This document shows positions 20,659 to 28,730 of a stretch of 64,000 nucleotides of DNA, one piece after another. Every line of letters starts with the position of its first letter. The first letter of the stretch is position 1. The notes under the pieces were generated by a model that saw only the letters and a program-made list of their open reading frames with translations, had not been told where the DNA came from and made no database searches. The DNA comes from Candidatus Leptofilum gracile (lineage in GTDB: Bacteria; Chloroflexota; Anaerolineae; Promineifilales; Promineifilaceae), in assembly GCA_016713825.1 (NCBI GenBank), contig JADJOJ010000001.1, positions 310,001 to 374,000 on the forward strand, read 5' to 3'. Position numbers and translations under genes: made by a program.

Positions 20659-21879
20659 ATGCAAACCCACAAACCCGGCCTGCTAGACGGCATTCGCATC
20701 ATTGACTTGACCCGCGTATTGGCGGGGCCGTACTGCACCCAAATGCTCGGCGATTTGGGCGCAGATGTGATTAAAATTGAAGCGCCGGGGCGCGGCGACG
20801 ACACACGCCACTGGGGGCCGCCCTTCACCGCTGCACCCGATGGCCAACGGGGCGAAGCCGCTTACTTCCTCTCCGCCAACCGCAACAAGCGCAGCCTCAC
20901 GCTCAACCTCAAATCGGCCAAAGGGCTGGAGATTCTCAAAAGCCTCATCCGCGAGGGGGACGTGCTGGTGGAGAACTTCCGCACCGGCACGCTGGCCCGC
21001 TGGGGGCTGGATTACGAAACGCTCCAGCAGCTGCGCCCCGGACTCATTTACTGTTCCATCACCGGCTACGGCAACGATGGCCCGTACAAAGATCAGGCGG
21101 GCTACGACTTCATGGTGCAGGCGATGGGCGGCTTCATGAGCGTCACTGGCCCCGCCGACGGTGATATGACCCGTGCGGGCATCGCCATTGCCGATTTGGC
21201 GACGGGGATTTTTGCCTGCAACGCGATTCTGGCCGCCCTGTTTGCCCGCGAACGCACCGGCGAGGGTCAGCGCATCGACATGGCCCTGCTCGATTCGCAG
21301 GTGGCGCTGATGTCGTACGTGGCCAGCAACTACCTGGTCTCTGGCGAGCTGCCGGGCCGTTTTGGCAACGGGCATCCCAACATTGTGCCTTACCAGGAGT
21401 TCCAGGCGAGCGACCAGCAGTTTGCTTTTGCCTGTGGCAATGATCACCAGTGGGGCAAGTTTTGTACGGCCGTTTCCCATCCCGAATGGATCACAGACGA
21501 ACGATTCGCCACCAACACCGCCCGCCTGGCCCACCGCCAAACCGTCGTTGCTATGCTCAACGACCTGTTCGCCACCCGCACCGCCGCCGACTGGATGGCC
21601 CTCTGCGACGAGGTCGGCATCCCCTCTGCACCGATCAACAACATGGCCCAGGTATTTGCCAACGAGCAGGTGCAGGCCCGCAACACCCGGCTCGATGTGC
21701 CGCATCCCACCGCAGGCAGCGTGCCGCTGGTCAACTCGCCGCTCAAAATCCCCACCACCCCCACCAGCGTGCGCTACCCGCCGCCCACCCTCGGCCAGCA
21801 CACGGCCGAAATCCTGCAATCCCTGCTGGGGTATGATGATGAGGCGGTTGCGCAGTTAAAATCAGAAGGGATTTTGTAA
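20659..21879 (+). CDS. Family III CoA-transferase (CaiB/BaiF type)
   Basis: The 406-aa product is of typical length for the family, with the N-terminal hallmark LDGIRIIDLTRVLAGPYCTQ, ADVIKIEAP, and a GYDFMVQAMGG segment whose Asp (residue 150) is the acyl-carrier nucleophile. It transfers CoA between carboxylic acids, for example to activate a ring-cleavage product. It is divergent from the Mo hydroxylase genes and followed by a small DUF4177-like gene and a thiolase-like gene on the same strand, which suggests a shared degradation path. Confidence 0.88.
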   Translation: MQTHKPGLLDGIRIIDLTRVLAGPYCTQMLGDLGADVIKIEAPGRGDDTRHWGPPFTAAPDGQRGEAAYFLSANRNKRSLTLNLKSAKGLEILKSLIREGDVLVENFRTGTLARWGLDYETLQQLRPGLIYCSITGYGNDGPYKDQAGYDFMVQAMGGFMSVTGPADGDMTRAGIAIADLATGIFACNAILAALFARERTGEGQRIDMALLDSQVALMSYVASNYLVSGELPGRFGNGHPNIVPYQEFQASDQQFAFACGNDHQWGKFCTAVSHPEWITDERFATNTARLAHRQTVVAMLNDLFATRTAADWMALCDEVGIPSAPINNMAQVFANEQVQARNTRLDVPHPTAGSVPLVNSPLKIPTTPTSVRYPPPTLGQHTAEILQSLLGYDDEAVAQLKSEGIL

Positions 21880-21885
21880 TTGAGC

Positions 21886-21938
21886 AATTGAGTAATTGGG
21901 TAATTATGTCAATTACTAATTACCCAATTACTCAATTA
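21886..21938. repeat. Word hairpin, AATTGGGTA family
   Basis: An inverted repeat of about 20 bp (AATTGAGTAATTGGGTAATT and its complement) just after the CoA-transferase stop. The same words return at 22254-22294, 22400-22425, 35589-35628 and 62290-62343. Confidence 0.85.
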
Positions 21939-21980
21939 CTCCTGCACGGAAAAAATCCGCAGCTACACGAGGAAAATCAA

Positions 21981-22250
21981 ATGCAAGAATGGGAATATCT
22001 CACGCTATTTTTGGAAGCAACCCAGCAAGGTGCTGATTCGCAGGCTTATTCATTGGAGTCAGAACAGCTAGCGGCTTACAGTCCCAAACTGCTTATGCCC
22101 GAACTGAACCGGCTGGGTGCCAAAGGGTGGGAACTGGTGCACATGGAACCCGCCTACGTAGGCAACAACGAAGATGTTTTGATGCACGAAGGCGGCGGCA
22201 GCCGTCGCTGGACGAATAAATATTTTTGCGTCTTCAAACGCCCAGGATAG
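21981..22250 (+). CDS. DUF4177-like small protein
   Basis: The 89-aa product begins MQEWEYLTLFLEA and contains LNRLGAKGWELVHMEP, the pattern of DUF4177 and related small beta-alpha-beta proteins, and ends KYFCVFKRPG. The ATG at 21981 has GAGGAAA upstream; the longer frame runs into the word repeat and is rejected. The function is unknown. It stands alone between two word repeats. Confidence 0.7.
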   Translation: MQEWEYLTLFLEATQQGADSQAYSLESEQLAAYSPKLLMPELNRLGAKGWELVHMEPAYVGNNEDVLMHEGGGSRRWTNKYFCVFKRPG

Positions 22251-22296
22251 TGGTAATTAGGTAATTGGGTAATTGACATAATTACTTAATTACTCA

Positions 22297-22395
22297 TGTT
22301 ACGCAGTGTAGATTTCAAAAGTCTAATTTCTCTCTGGTGATAAACCAATTGCCTTGGAGACTTTTGAAATCTTTTCCAGAGTGAGTGCGTAACAT
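22297..22395. repeat. 99-bp nested hairpin (MITE-like) inside a word repeat
   Basis: Outer arms ATGTTACGCA and TGCGTAACAT enclose inner arms GATTTCAAAAGTCT and AGACTTTTGAAATC. AATTGGGTA-type words lie on both sides (22254-22294 and 22400-22425), so the hairpin appears inserted into, or combined with, a word repeat. No coding potential was seen. Confidence 0.75.
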
Positions 22396-22433
22396 CAGTT
22401 AATTACCGAATTACTCAATTACTTTCTAAAGTT

Positions 22434-23576
22434 ATGAGAAAAGTCAGCATCGTCGGCATCGGGCAGGTGCCGGTACAGAAGGTGTATGGGCAGAGTTTGC
22501 GGGCGTTGGGGGCAACGGCCGTTCGTCAAGCCATGGCCCACGCCGGCGTAGACAAGGTAGACGCCCTCTTTGCCGGCAACATGCTCAGCGACGAGCTGCA
22601 AAACCAGAAGCACATAGCCGCCCTCATCGCCGACGAGGCGGGGCTGTACGGCATTGAAGCGCTGCAAATTCGCGCCGCCACGGCCACCGGGGCCGCCGCC
22701 CTGCGCATGGCTTACCTCGCCGTTGCCAGCGGCGAGGCCGATTTGGCCGTGGCCGTCGGTGTGGAAAAGATGAGCGAAGGGGCGGCCACGCCCGCCTTGG
22801 CCAAAGCGTTGGACGCCCTGCAAGAGGTGGCCGCCGGAGCCACGCTCATCAGCAAAAATGCAGATTTGATGCGGCTTTACATGGAAAAATACCAGATGCC
22901 AGAGGATGGCCTGGTCAATTTTGCCGTCAACGCCCACCAAAACGCGCTCAATAACCCCAACGCCCTTTTCCACAAAGCGATCACCGCCCAGGACGTGCAG
23001 CAGTCGCGCCAAATTGTGCCGCCGATTCGGCTGCTGGACTGCTCGCCCATTTGCGATGGCGCGGCGGCGGTTCTGCTGGCCCCGCGCAGCGAGGCCCGCG
23101 CCTACACCTACAAGCCGGTCCACATCCTGGCCTCCAGCGTGGCCACAGACCGCTTCCGCGTAGACGATCGCCCCCAGCCGCTGGCGCTGGAAGCGGCCCG
23201 GCTGTCGGCGCAAAAAGCGTTTCGGCTGGCCAATGTGAACGTGCAAGACATCAGCTTTTACGAAGTACACGATGCGTTCAGCATTATGGCCTGCCTGCTG
23301 CTAGAGGCGGTAGGCTTTGCCGAACCTGGCCACGGCTGGCAGCTGGCCGCCGCTGGCGAGATTGGCCTGCGCGGCCAGGTGCCCATCGCCACGATGGGTG
23401 GTTTGAAGGCGCGTGGGCATCCCATCGGGGCCACGGCGCTGTATCAAACGTGCGAAATTGTGCAGCAGCTCACCGGGCAGGCTGGCAAAAATCAGGTCAA
23501 AAATGCCGAAGTTGGCCTGCTGCAAAGCGTCGGCGGCGCGGCGGCCACGGTGCTGACGCATGTTTTTGGTGTGTGA
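22434..23576 (+). CDS. Thiolase-family protein lacking the usual active-site Cys
   Basis: The 380-aa product has a thiolase fold of SCP2/acetyl-CoA acetyltransferase type: MRKVSIVGIGQVPV at the start, an AVAVGVEKMSEG segment, EVHDAFSIM, and the catalytic-His motif ARGHPIGATALYQ near residue 325. At the nucleophile position, where relatives read AACASGGAAL, this protein reads AATATGAAAL, so Thr83 replaces Cys. It is either catalytically altered or inactive in condensation. The C-terminal QSVGGAAATVLTHV is intact. Archaeal-type thiolases usually neighbour a DUF35 gene; none is here. It follows the CoA-transferase region. Confidence 0.82.
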   Translation: MRKVSIVGIGQVPVQKVYGQSLRALGATAVRQAMAHAGVDKVDALFAGNMLSDELQNQKHIAALIADEAGLYGIEALQIRAATATGAAALRMAYLAVASGEADLAVAVGVEKMSEGAATPALAKALDALQEVAAGATLISKNADLMRLYMEKYQMPEDGLVNFAVNAHQNALNNPNALFHKAITAQDVQQSRQIVPPIRLLDCSPICDGAAAVLLAPRSEARAYTYKPVHILASSVATDRFRVDDRPQPLALEAARLSAQKAFRLANVNVQDISFYEVHDAFSIMACLLLEAVGFAEPGHGWQLAAAGEIGLRGQVPIATMGGLKARGHPIGATALYQTCEIVQQLTGQAGKNQVKNAEVGLLQSVGGAAATVLTHVFGV

Positions 23577-23637
23577 CCGGTGAGCAGTAATCAGTCGGTC
23601 AGTAATCAGTTTGTAAGTGGATGAGGCGTTGAAGTTT

Positions 23638-24114
23638 ATGAATACATTGGTTTATGGTGTGATTGCAGTTATTTTGTTTGCGGTGGTTGAGCAGCTAGTA
23701 GCGTGGCTTCTGGAGCGTTTTTTGTCCGATAATTCCCGGCTGCGGCATCCGGTGGCGTTGGTTGTGGCCGTGATTGTTTTGGCTGTGGTGGCGGTATCGC
23801 TGCCAAATGAATCAATCGCAGCGCCGGAGCCAACACCGCAAACCGGCCTACTGTACCAGCTAACCGTTCAAGATGCGGATACCCAGAACCCAATTGAAGG
23901 CGCGGTGGTAATTTTGACGGTTCCAGGCGTTTCGCCTTTCCGGGGCAGTACAGGCGTTGATGGGCGGGCTGCGATTGATGGGCTGCCTGATGAAGTTTTG
24001 GGGAAATCGGCCGTTCTCAACATCGACGCCGAGGGGTATGAGCCTCATCGCCTCAATGTGGCGGTCAACTTGAACCAACTACCCGATTTAATCCTCCTGA
24101 CAAAAAGAGAGTAA
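23638..24114 (+). CDS. Membrane-anchored protein with carboxypeptidase-regulatory-like domain
   Basis: The 158-aa product has two hydrophobic segments (about residues 2-25 and 38-58), then a short acidic/Pro linker and a beta-sandwich segment (LTVQDADTQNPIEGAVVILT, GSTGVDGRAAIDGL, LNIDAEGYEPH) that resembles carboxypeptidase-regulatory/CarboxypepD_reg-like domains exposed outside the membrane. I chose the ATG at 23638; a GTG 21 bp upstream is also in frame, and neither has a strong ribosome site. The role is unknown. Confidence 0.65.
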   Translation: MNTLVYGVIAVILFAVVEQLVAWLLERFLSDNSRLRHPVALVVAVIVLAVVAVSLPNESIAAPEPTPQTGLLYQLTVQDADTQNPIEGAVVILTVPGVSPFRGSTGVDGRAAIDGLPDEVLGKSAVLNIDAEGYEPHRLNVAVNLNQLPDLILLTKRE

Positions 24115-24148
24115 TGTCTTTGGAGAAAAGGATGAACCTGGCCAGCTT

Positions 24149-24499
24149 ATGAAACCTTGCCTTAACCTGTGGCTCGAAAATGATGGTGAAGTTGTTTTCT
24201 CTATTTGGCGGATGAAGCTGCTGCAAGCGGTGGGGGAAACTGGCTCCATCAGCGGGGCAGCGGCGGTGATGGATACCCATTACCGCACCGCCTGGGAAAA
24301 AATCAACGAGATGGAAACGCGCCTGGGGAGAAGCTGGTGGAAACCCAGGTTGGGGGCAGCGTGGCGGGGAGCGGCGCTAACGCCTTTGGCGCAGAATCTT
24401 ATTGTGGCTTTTGCCCAATTTAACCAGGAAATGGCGCAGCAAATGGAAGAACGGTTTACGGCCGTTCTCGCCCCGCTCCTCGAAAATTTTCCAAAATAA
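24149..24499 (+). CDS. ModE-like winged-helix regulator (two compensating frame breaks)
   Basis: The product of about 116 aa is a stand-alone ModE N-terminal DNA-binding domain: FSIWRMKLLQAVGETGSISG, then AAAVMDTHYRTAWEKINEME. The wing is read out of frame between two G4 runs (24325-24328 and 24366-24369). Adding one G at the first and removing one at the second gives EKLVETQVGGSVAGAALTP, which fits the ModE wing. No molybdate-binding (Mop) domain is present, as in short TunR/ModE-type proteins. It lies just upstream of the tungstate transporter genes and a ModE-like palindrome (24550-24572), so it probably regulates them. Confidence 0.82.
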   Translation: MKPCLNLWLENDGEVVFSIWRMKLLQAVGETGSISGAAAVMDTHYRTAWEKINEMETRLGRSWWKPRLGAAWRGAALTPLAQNLIVAFAQFNQEMAQQMEERFTAVLAPLLENFPK

Positions 24500-24514
24500 A
24501 CTTTATTCCCTCAA

Positions 24515-24542
24515 TTGACACTCGCCTGAATTTTCATATACT
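24515..24542 (+). promoter_or_regulatory. Sigma70-type promoter of tupABC
   Basis: TTGACA (24515-24520), a 16-bp spacer, then TATACT (24537-24542). This is close to consensus and sits in the spacer between the ModE-like gene and tupA. Transcription would start near 24549. Confidence 0.75.
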
Positions 24543-24549
24543 TTCACCA

Positions 24550-24572
24550 CGCTATGATGAAACATCATAGCG
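24550..24572. promoter_or_regulatory. ModE-type operator at the tupA promoter start site
   Basis: A perfect palindrome: CGCTATGATG, three bases AAA, then CATCATAGCG. The outer CGCTAT/ATAGCG words match the ends of E. coli ModE boxes. Being at the predicted start site, binding would block transcription, the known mode for ModE on modABC. Confidence 0.7.
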
Positions 24573-24605
24573 AAATATCCGATTGCAGAATAAATGGAGG
24601 TAACT

Positions 24606-25466
24606 ATGTTGAAGAAGTTTTGGTGGGGTTTGGTAGTGGGAACGGCCGTACTCCTTTTGGCAGCCTGTGGACCTGACGAACCAGAAGTTTTACGCCTGGC
24701 CACCACCACCAGCACGGAAGATTCTGGCTTGCTAGAGGTCATCTTGCCCGATTTTGAAGAACAGTACAACGCTCAGGTGGATGTTGTGGCGGTGGGTACG
24801 GGCGCGGCTATTCAGCTGGGTGAAGCTGGCGACGCCGACGTGATTTTGGTGCACGCCCGCAGCCGCGAGGATGCCTTTGTAGCCGACGGGCACGGCACCG
24901 AGCGGTGGGACGTCATGTACAACGATTTCATCCTGGTGGGGCCAGCGGATGACCCGGCCGGTGTTCAGGGGATGGCGCTGGCCGCTGACGCACTGGCAGC
25001 CATTGCCGAGAGCGAATCTACCTTTGCCTCGCGCGGCGATGACAGCGGTACGCATTCCAAAGAGCGCTCGCTGTGGGAAGCGGCTGGCCTGCCCACCGAT
25101 CCAGAAGTAGACTGGTATAAATCGCTGGGGCAGGGCATGGGCGACACATTGCGCTTTGCCGACGAAAGCGGCGCCTACACCATCACCGATCGCGGCACCT
25201 TTTTGAGCCAGCAAGACAGTTTGCCCAATCTGGCCATCATGGTCGGCGGCAACAGCATTGATGAAAATGGTGATTTGTCGCTGTACAATCCGTACGGGGT
25301 CATCCCCGTAAATCCAGACAAGGGCGACATCAACAATGAGTTGGCCAACAGCTTTGCAGAATGGCTCACCAGCGTGGATGTGCAAGCCATGATTGCTGAA
25401 TATGGTATCGACACCTACGGGCAGCCGCTGTTCTACCCGGATTCGCAAGCGTGGCGCGATCAATAA
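24606..25466 (+). CDS. tupA: Tungstate-binding lipoprotein TupA
   Basis: The 286-aa product has a signal peptide with lipobox LLLAAC and the tungstate-binding start LATTTSTEDSGLL characteristic of TupA/WtpA-like binding proteins. It continues with the family features AVGTGAAIQLGEAGDADV and SRGDDSGTHSKE, where Ser/Thr residues contact the oxoanion. GGAGGT precedes the ATG at 24606, so the in-frame ATG 12 bp upstream is not used. It captures tungstate, or possibly molybdate, for the permease and ATPase encoded next. It is controlled by the promoter and palindrome at 24515-24572. Confidence 0.9.
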   Translation: MLKKFWWGLVVGTAVLLLAACGPDEPEVLRLATTTSTEDSGLLEVILPDFEEQYNAQVDVVAVGTGAAIQLGEAGDADVILVHARSREDAFVADGHGTERWDVMYNDFILVGPADDPAGVQGMALAADALAAIAESESTFASRGDDSGTHSKERSLWEAAGLPTDPEVDWYKSLGQGMGDTLRFADESGAYTITDRGTFLSQQDSLPNLAIMVGGNSIDENGDLSLYNPYGVIPVNPDKGDINNELANSFAEWLTSVDVQAMIAEYGIDTYGQPLFYPDSQAWRDQ

Positions 25467-25471
25467 AAACA

Positions 25472-25559
25472 AGAGATTGGAGATTGGCAATCTGCGATTG
25501 CGAGATTGGAGATGTTGCGTCTCCCAATCTCTAATCTCCAGTCTCCAATCTCCAATCTT
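25472..25559. repeat. Word hairpin, GAGATTGGAGATTGG family
   Basis: Left words AGAGATTGGAGATTGG and GCGAGATTGGAGAT face the right words TCTCCCAATCTCTAATCTCC and GTCTCCAATCTCC. It lies between tupA and tupB and supplies the upstream part of the tupB open frame. It is the same family as 33330-33418. Confidence 0.85.
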
Positions 25560-25565
25560 TCATCT

Positions 25566-26267
25566 ATGCAGACGCTGTTAGACGCTTTCCTCAACGCTTT
25601 TCAACTGCTCACTTCGGGTGATCCGGAGCTTTTGGCGATTGTGGGGCTGACGCTGCGGGTGACGGGGATTGCTTTGCTGTTGGCGCTGCTGCTGGGGCTG
25701 CCGGTGGGGGCGCTGTTGGGGCTGATGGGCCGGTTCCCCGGTGGCGGCTGCGTGATTCCGTTGATTTATACAGGTATGGGCCTGCCGCCGGTGGTGGTGG
25801 GCCTTTTTGTTTACCTGCTGCTTAGTAACCAGGGGCCGCTGGGGGAGCTGGATTGGCTGTTTACGCCGTCGGCGATGGTGCTGGCGCAGATGATCATCGC
25901 CTGGCCGCTGGTGGTGGGGTTGACGTTAACGGCCGTTCAATCCCACGATCCGCTGCTCCCCTTACAGCTCCGTTCGTTGGGCGCCACCCGCTGGCAGCTG
26001 GCCCGCACCATGCTGCTGGAATCCAAGCTGGGGGTGTTTGCGGCGATTGTGGCGGCGTTTGGCAGCATCATCTCTGAAGTGGGGGCGGTGATGCTGGTGG
26101 GGGGCAACATTCGCGGCGAGACGCGGGTGCTAACGACAGCCATCGTGCTGGAAACGCGAAAAGGGCAGTTTGCCCTGGCCATTGCGCTGGGGATTATCTT
26201 GCTGCTGCTCTCCTTGCTGGCGAATTTGGCGCTGTACCGTTTGCAGCAGCGGGGGGCACCGCGATGA
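25566..26267 (+). CDS. tupB: Tungstate ABC transporter permease TupB
   Basis: The 233-aa product is an ABC permease of the TupB/ModB class with about five or six membrane segments. The cytoplasmic coupling loop is LRSLGATRWQLARTMLLESK (EAA-like, near residues 135-155), followed by GSIISEVGAVMLVGGNI, which is typical of TupB. I use the ATG at 25566 (MQTLLDAFLN); the frame upstream is word repeat. The start has no clear ribosome site. It ends in a four-base overlap with tupC. Confidence 0.88.
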   Translation: MQTLLDAFLNAFQLLTSGDPELLAIVGLTLRVTGIALLLALLLGLPVGALLGLMGRFPGGGCVIPLIYTGMGLPPVVVGLFVYLLLSNQGPLGELDWLFTPSAMVLAQMIIAWPLVVGLTLTAVQSHDPLLPLQLRSLGATRWQLARTMLLESKLGVFAAIVAAFGSIISEVGAVMLVGGNIRGETRVLTTAIVLETRKGQFALAIALGIILLLLSLLANLALYRLQQRGAPR

Positions 26268-26992
26268 GCAACCAGCCGATTTTTGCGTTAAACCAGGTGA
26301 AGAAGGTGTACGACGGCCGTACCGTCCTCAATCTGGCTGAACTTACCGTTCACCGGGGGGAGATTTTGGCGCTGGTGGGGCCGAGCGGGGCGGGCAAGAG
26401 CACGCTGCTGCGGCTGCTCAACTTTTTAGAACCCGCCAGCCGGGGCACCGTTCGGTTTGATGGGGAGATGGTAACGGCCGATTTGGACTTGGCGCAGCGG
26501 CGGCGGGTGACGACGGTTTTTCAACGGCCGTTGCTCCTCCAGCGCTCCGTCCGGGCCAATTTGCGCTACGGGCCGGGGCTGCGCGGGCAAAAATTGCCGC
26601 CAGCGGTGGAAGATGAGTGGCTGGAGCGGCTGGGGCTGATGCCGTTGGCTGATCAGGCCGCGCCCAAACTGTCGGCGGGGGAGGCGCAGCGGGTGGCGCT
26701 GGCGCGGGCGCTGGTAACCCAGCCAGACGTGCTGCTGCTGGACGAACCGACGGCCAATCTGGACCCCAGCAACGTGCGCATCATTGAATCGATCATTGAG
26801 GCGGAGAACCAGCGCAGCGGCATGACGGTGGTGCTGGTGACGCACAACATCTTCCAGGCGCGGCGCATTGCCCACCGCACGGCCCTGCTCTGGGCGGGCG
26901 AATTGATCGAGGTGGCGGAGACGGAGCAGTTTTTTAACAGACCGGTGCGGGAGGAAACGGCCGCTTTCGTGCGCGGCGATACGGTTTATTAG
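26264..26992 (+). CDS. tupC: Tungstate ABC transporter ATPase TupC
   Basis: The 242-aa product is an ABC ATPase with Walker A GPSGAGKST (residue 37 on), the Q-loop in TVFQRPLLLQ, the signature LSAGEAQRVALARAL, Walker B VLLLDEPTANLD and the switch His in VLVTHN. The ATG overlaps the tupB stop (ATGA), so the two are coupled. It powers import of tungstate/molybdate, which fits two Mo-hydroxylase loci in this window. A single CAGATT-type word arm (26993-27012) follows the stop. Confidence 0.92.
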   Translation: MSNQPIFALNQVKKVYDGRTVLNLAELTVHRGEILALVGPSGAGKSTLLRLLNFLEPASRGTVRFDGEMVTADLDLAQRRRVTTVFQRPLLLQRSVRANLRYGPGLRGQKLPPAVEDEWLERLGLMPLADQAAPKLSAGEAQRVALARALVTQPDVLLLDEPTANLDPSNVRIIESIIEAENQRSGMTVVLVTHNIFQARRIAHRTALLWAGELIEVAETEQFFNRPVREETAAFVRGDTVY

Positions 26993-27136
26993 AACCACAG
27001 ATTTCGCAGATTTTCCTCAAATGAACTTGAAAAATGAATATCACATATTGAATTTTACGGAACGTTTCTGGACTTATTCAGGGAAATCGTTGATAATGTG
27101 TGCAAAACCTTCGGTTTTAGCTAAGGTAATGCACGC

Positions 27137-27727
27137 ATGGGTACAGAACCAGATTATGACCACCTTTATGAAACGGCCGAAAACCAGGCCGGTTATTTCA
27201 CTGCCAGCCAGGCCCAAAACTGCGGCTTCTCGTGGGAACGCCTATCGGATAACGTGAAAAGCGGCCGATTTATGCGCCTGTATCGCGGCGTGTATCGGCT
27301 CACCCATTTCCCCAGCTCGCCGCATGAAGATTTGTTTGTCGCCTGGCTAAGAACAGGTCTCCAGGCAGTTATCTCTCACGAAAGCGCCCTTACCTTGTAC
27401 AACCTCTCTGATCTGCTGCCAGGGGAAATCCATGTCATCATACCGCGTACTGCCTCTCGTCGTCGGCCAGGGTTGCGCTTGCACACCAACAGCCTGAAGC
27501 CAGAAGAAATCACGACCCGTGAGGGGTTGCCGGTGACTACCGCTGCTCGCACAATTGCGGATGTCGCCATTGATGGGCTGGCCGAAGAGTTGGTGGTGCA
27601 AGCCATTCATGAGGCTCTTGACCGGGGATTGACCTCCCGCGAGGCGCTATTGGACCAGGCAAATTACCAAAGTGGGCGAGCCAAAAGAATCATTTACGAA
27701 ACCCTCACTGGGAACACGCCACAATGA
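27137..27727 (+). CDS. AbiEi-like antitoxin/transcriptional regulator
   Basis: The 196-aa product has an N-terminal winged-helix AbiEi-type domain (YFTASQAQNCGFSWERLSDN, FMRLYRGVYRLTHFP) followed by the AbiEi C-terminal domain (LPGEIHVIIPR, GLPVTTAARTIADVA). In AbiE systems this protein represses the operon and counteracts the AbiEii nucleotidyltransferase. AAGGTAA precedes the ATG. The stop overlaps the start of the next gene (ATGA). It is a likely type IV toxin-antitoxin or phage abortive-infection pair. Confidence 0.82.
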   Translation: MGTEPDYDHLYETAENQAGYFTASQAQNCGFSWERLSDNVKSGRFMRLYRGVYRLTHFPSSPHEDLFVAWLRTGLQAVISHESALTLYNLSDLLPGEIHVIIPRTASRRRPGLRLHTNSLKPEEITTREGLPVTTAARTIADVAIDGLAEELVVQAIHEALDRGLTSREALLDQANYQSGRAKRIIYETLTGNTPQ

Positions 27728-28599
27728 AATATAGTAGCGCTTCCGCATTTCGGCGTGCGTTAGAAGACCGCCTGCGTCAGCAAGGTTTACAGTCGGGTGT
27801 TCCGTTGGTGCGGCTGCGCAAAATGATTGCCTTCGACCGTTTCCTAGCCAGGCTTGTCCAGGTACAGCCAAACCAATGGGTCGTGAAAGGGGGATTTGCG
27901 TTGCAGCTGCGGCTTGGGCAGCGAGCCAGAACCACCAAAGATATTGATTTGCTGATGCTCGACCAGCAGGATGTCTATCCCTGGTTAAGAGCGGCAGGAA
28001 CAGCGGTGCTGAATGATTGGTTTTCTTTTGAAGTTAGTCGCATGGCGCTATCGGCAACGGAAAATTTTGGTGGTGATCGGTATCAAGTGCTCTCTTTGCT
28101 TGATGGACGCCGGTTTGAGGGATTTCATTTGGATGTTGGTATAGGTGATCCGTTGGTCGAACCTGTAGAATATTTGCAAACACCCTCGCTGCTGGAATTC
28201 GCAGGGTTTTCTCCTACAATCGTGCCTTGTTACCCTATCACCCAGCAAATTGCTGAAAAATTGCATGCGTGGACGCGCACGTTTCAAAGTGGGGAGAGCA
28301 GCCGGGTGAAAGATTATGTGGATATTCTGCTTTTGGCTGGTATGGGAATAATCGAGGGGAGTCGTTTGCGAGAGGCGATCACTGCTACTTTTGCGGCGCG
28401 GCAAACGCATCCTGTGCCTATAGAAATGCCAGAGCCGCCATTGGGTTGGGAACGGCCGTTTCGGCGATTAGCAAGCGAGGTTCAACTTGAGCAACAATCA
28501 ATCCTGGAAGCGGGTATCGCTTTGCAACAATTTCTCAACCCGGTCCTAAGCAAAAACCCAATCGGCTTATGGGATCCGCTTTCCTGGTGCTGGCAGTAG
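27724..28599 (+). CDS. AbiEii-like nucleotidyltransferase toxin
   Basis: The 291-aa product has the AbiEii/AbiGii nucleotidyltransferase core WVVKGGFALQLRLGQRARTTKDIDLLM: the GGxAL loop followed by the D-x-D metal pair. A later conserved Lys region is QQIAEKLHAWTRTF, followed by RVKDYVDILLL. Studied relatives (MenT, AbiEii) modify tRNA or bind GTP and block growth. It is coupled to the AbiEi-like gene. One ACGGCCGT copy near 28451 shows that the pair has acquired the local signature. Confidence 0.85.
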   Translation: MKYSSASAFRRALEDRLRQQGLQSGVPLVRLRKMIAFDRFLARLVQVQPNQWVVKGGFALQLRLGQRARTTKDIDLLMLDQQDVYPWLRAAGTAVLNDWFSFEVSRMALSATENFGGDRYQVLSLLDGRRFEGFHLDVGIGDPLVEPVEYLQTPSLLEFAGFSPTIVPCYPITQQIAEKLHAWTRTFQSGESSRVKDYVDILLLAGMGIIEGSRLREAITATFAARQTHPVPIEMPEPPLGWERPFRRLASEVQLEQQSILEAGIALQQFLNPVLSKNPIGLWDPLSWCWQ

Positions 28600-28730
28600 C
28601 CTTGCGTCTATATGCTAAAATTTTTGGACTGGAGACTGTGTGGCAAGTGGTACGGTTGTAAGCTAGCGTTAAACGCAGGCGTTTGGAATTTTGTGTTGGT
28701 CGAAAACCGTGCTGAAATATAAGGTAAGTC

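Noticed and set aside
20683..21819. 378-codon minus-strand open frame opposite the CoA-transferase
   Set aside because: It is an antisense shadow; the plus strand has a full-length CaiB protein.
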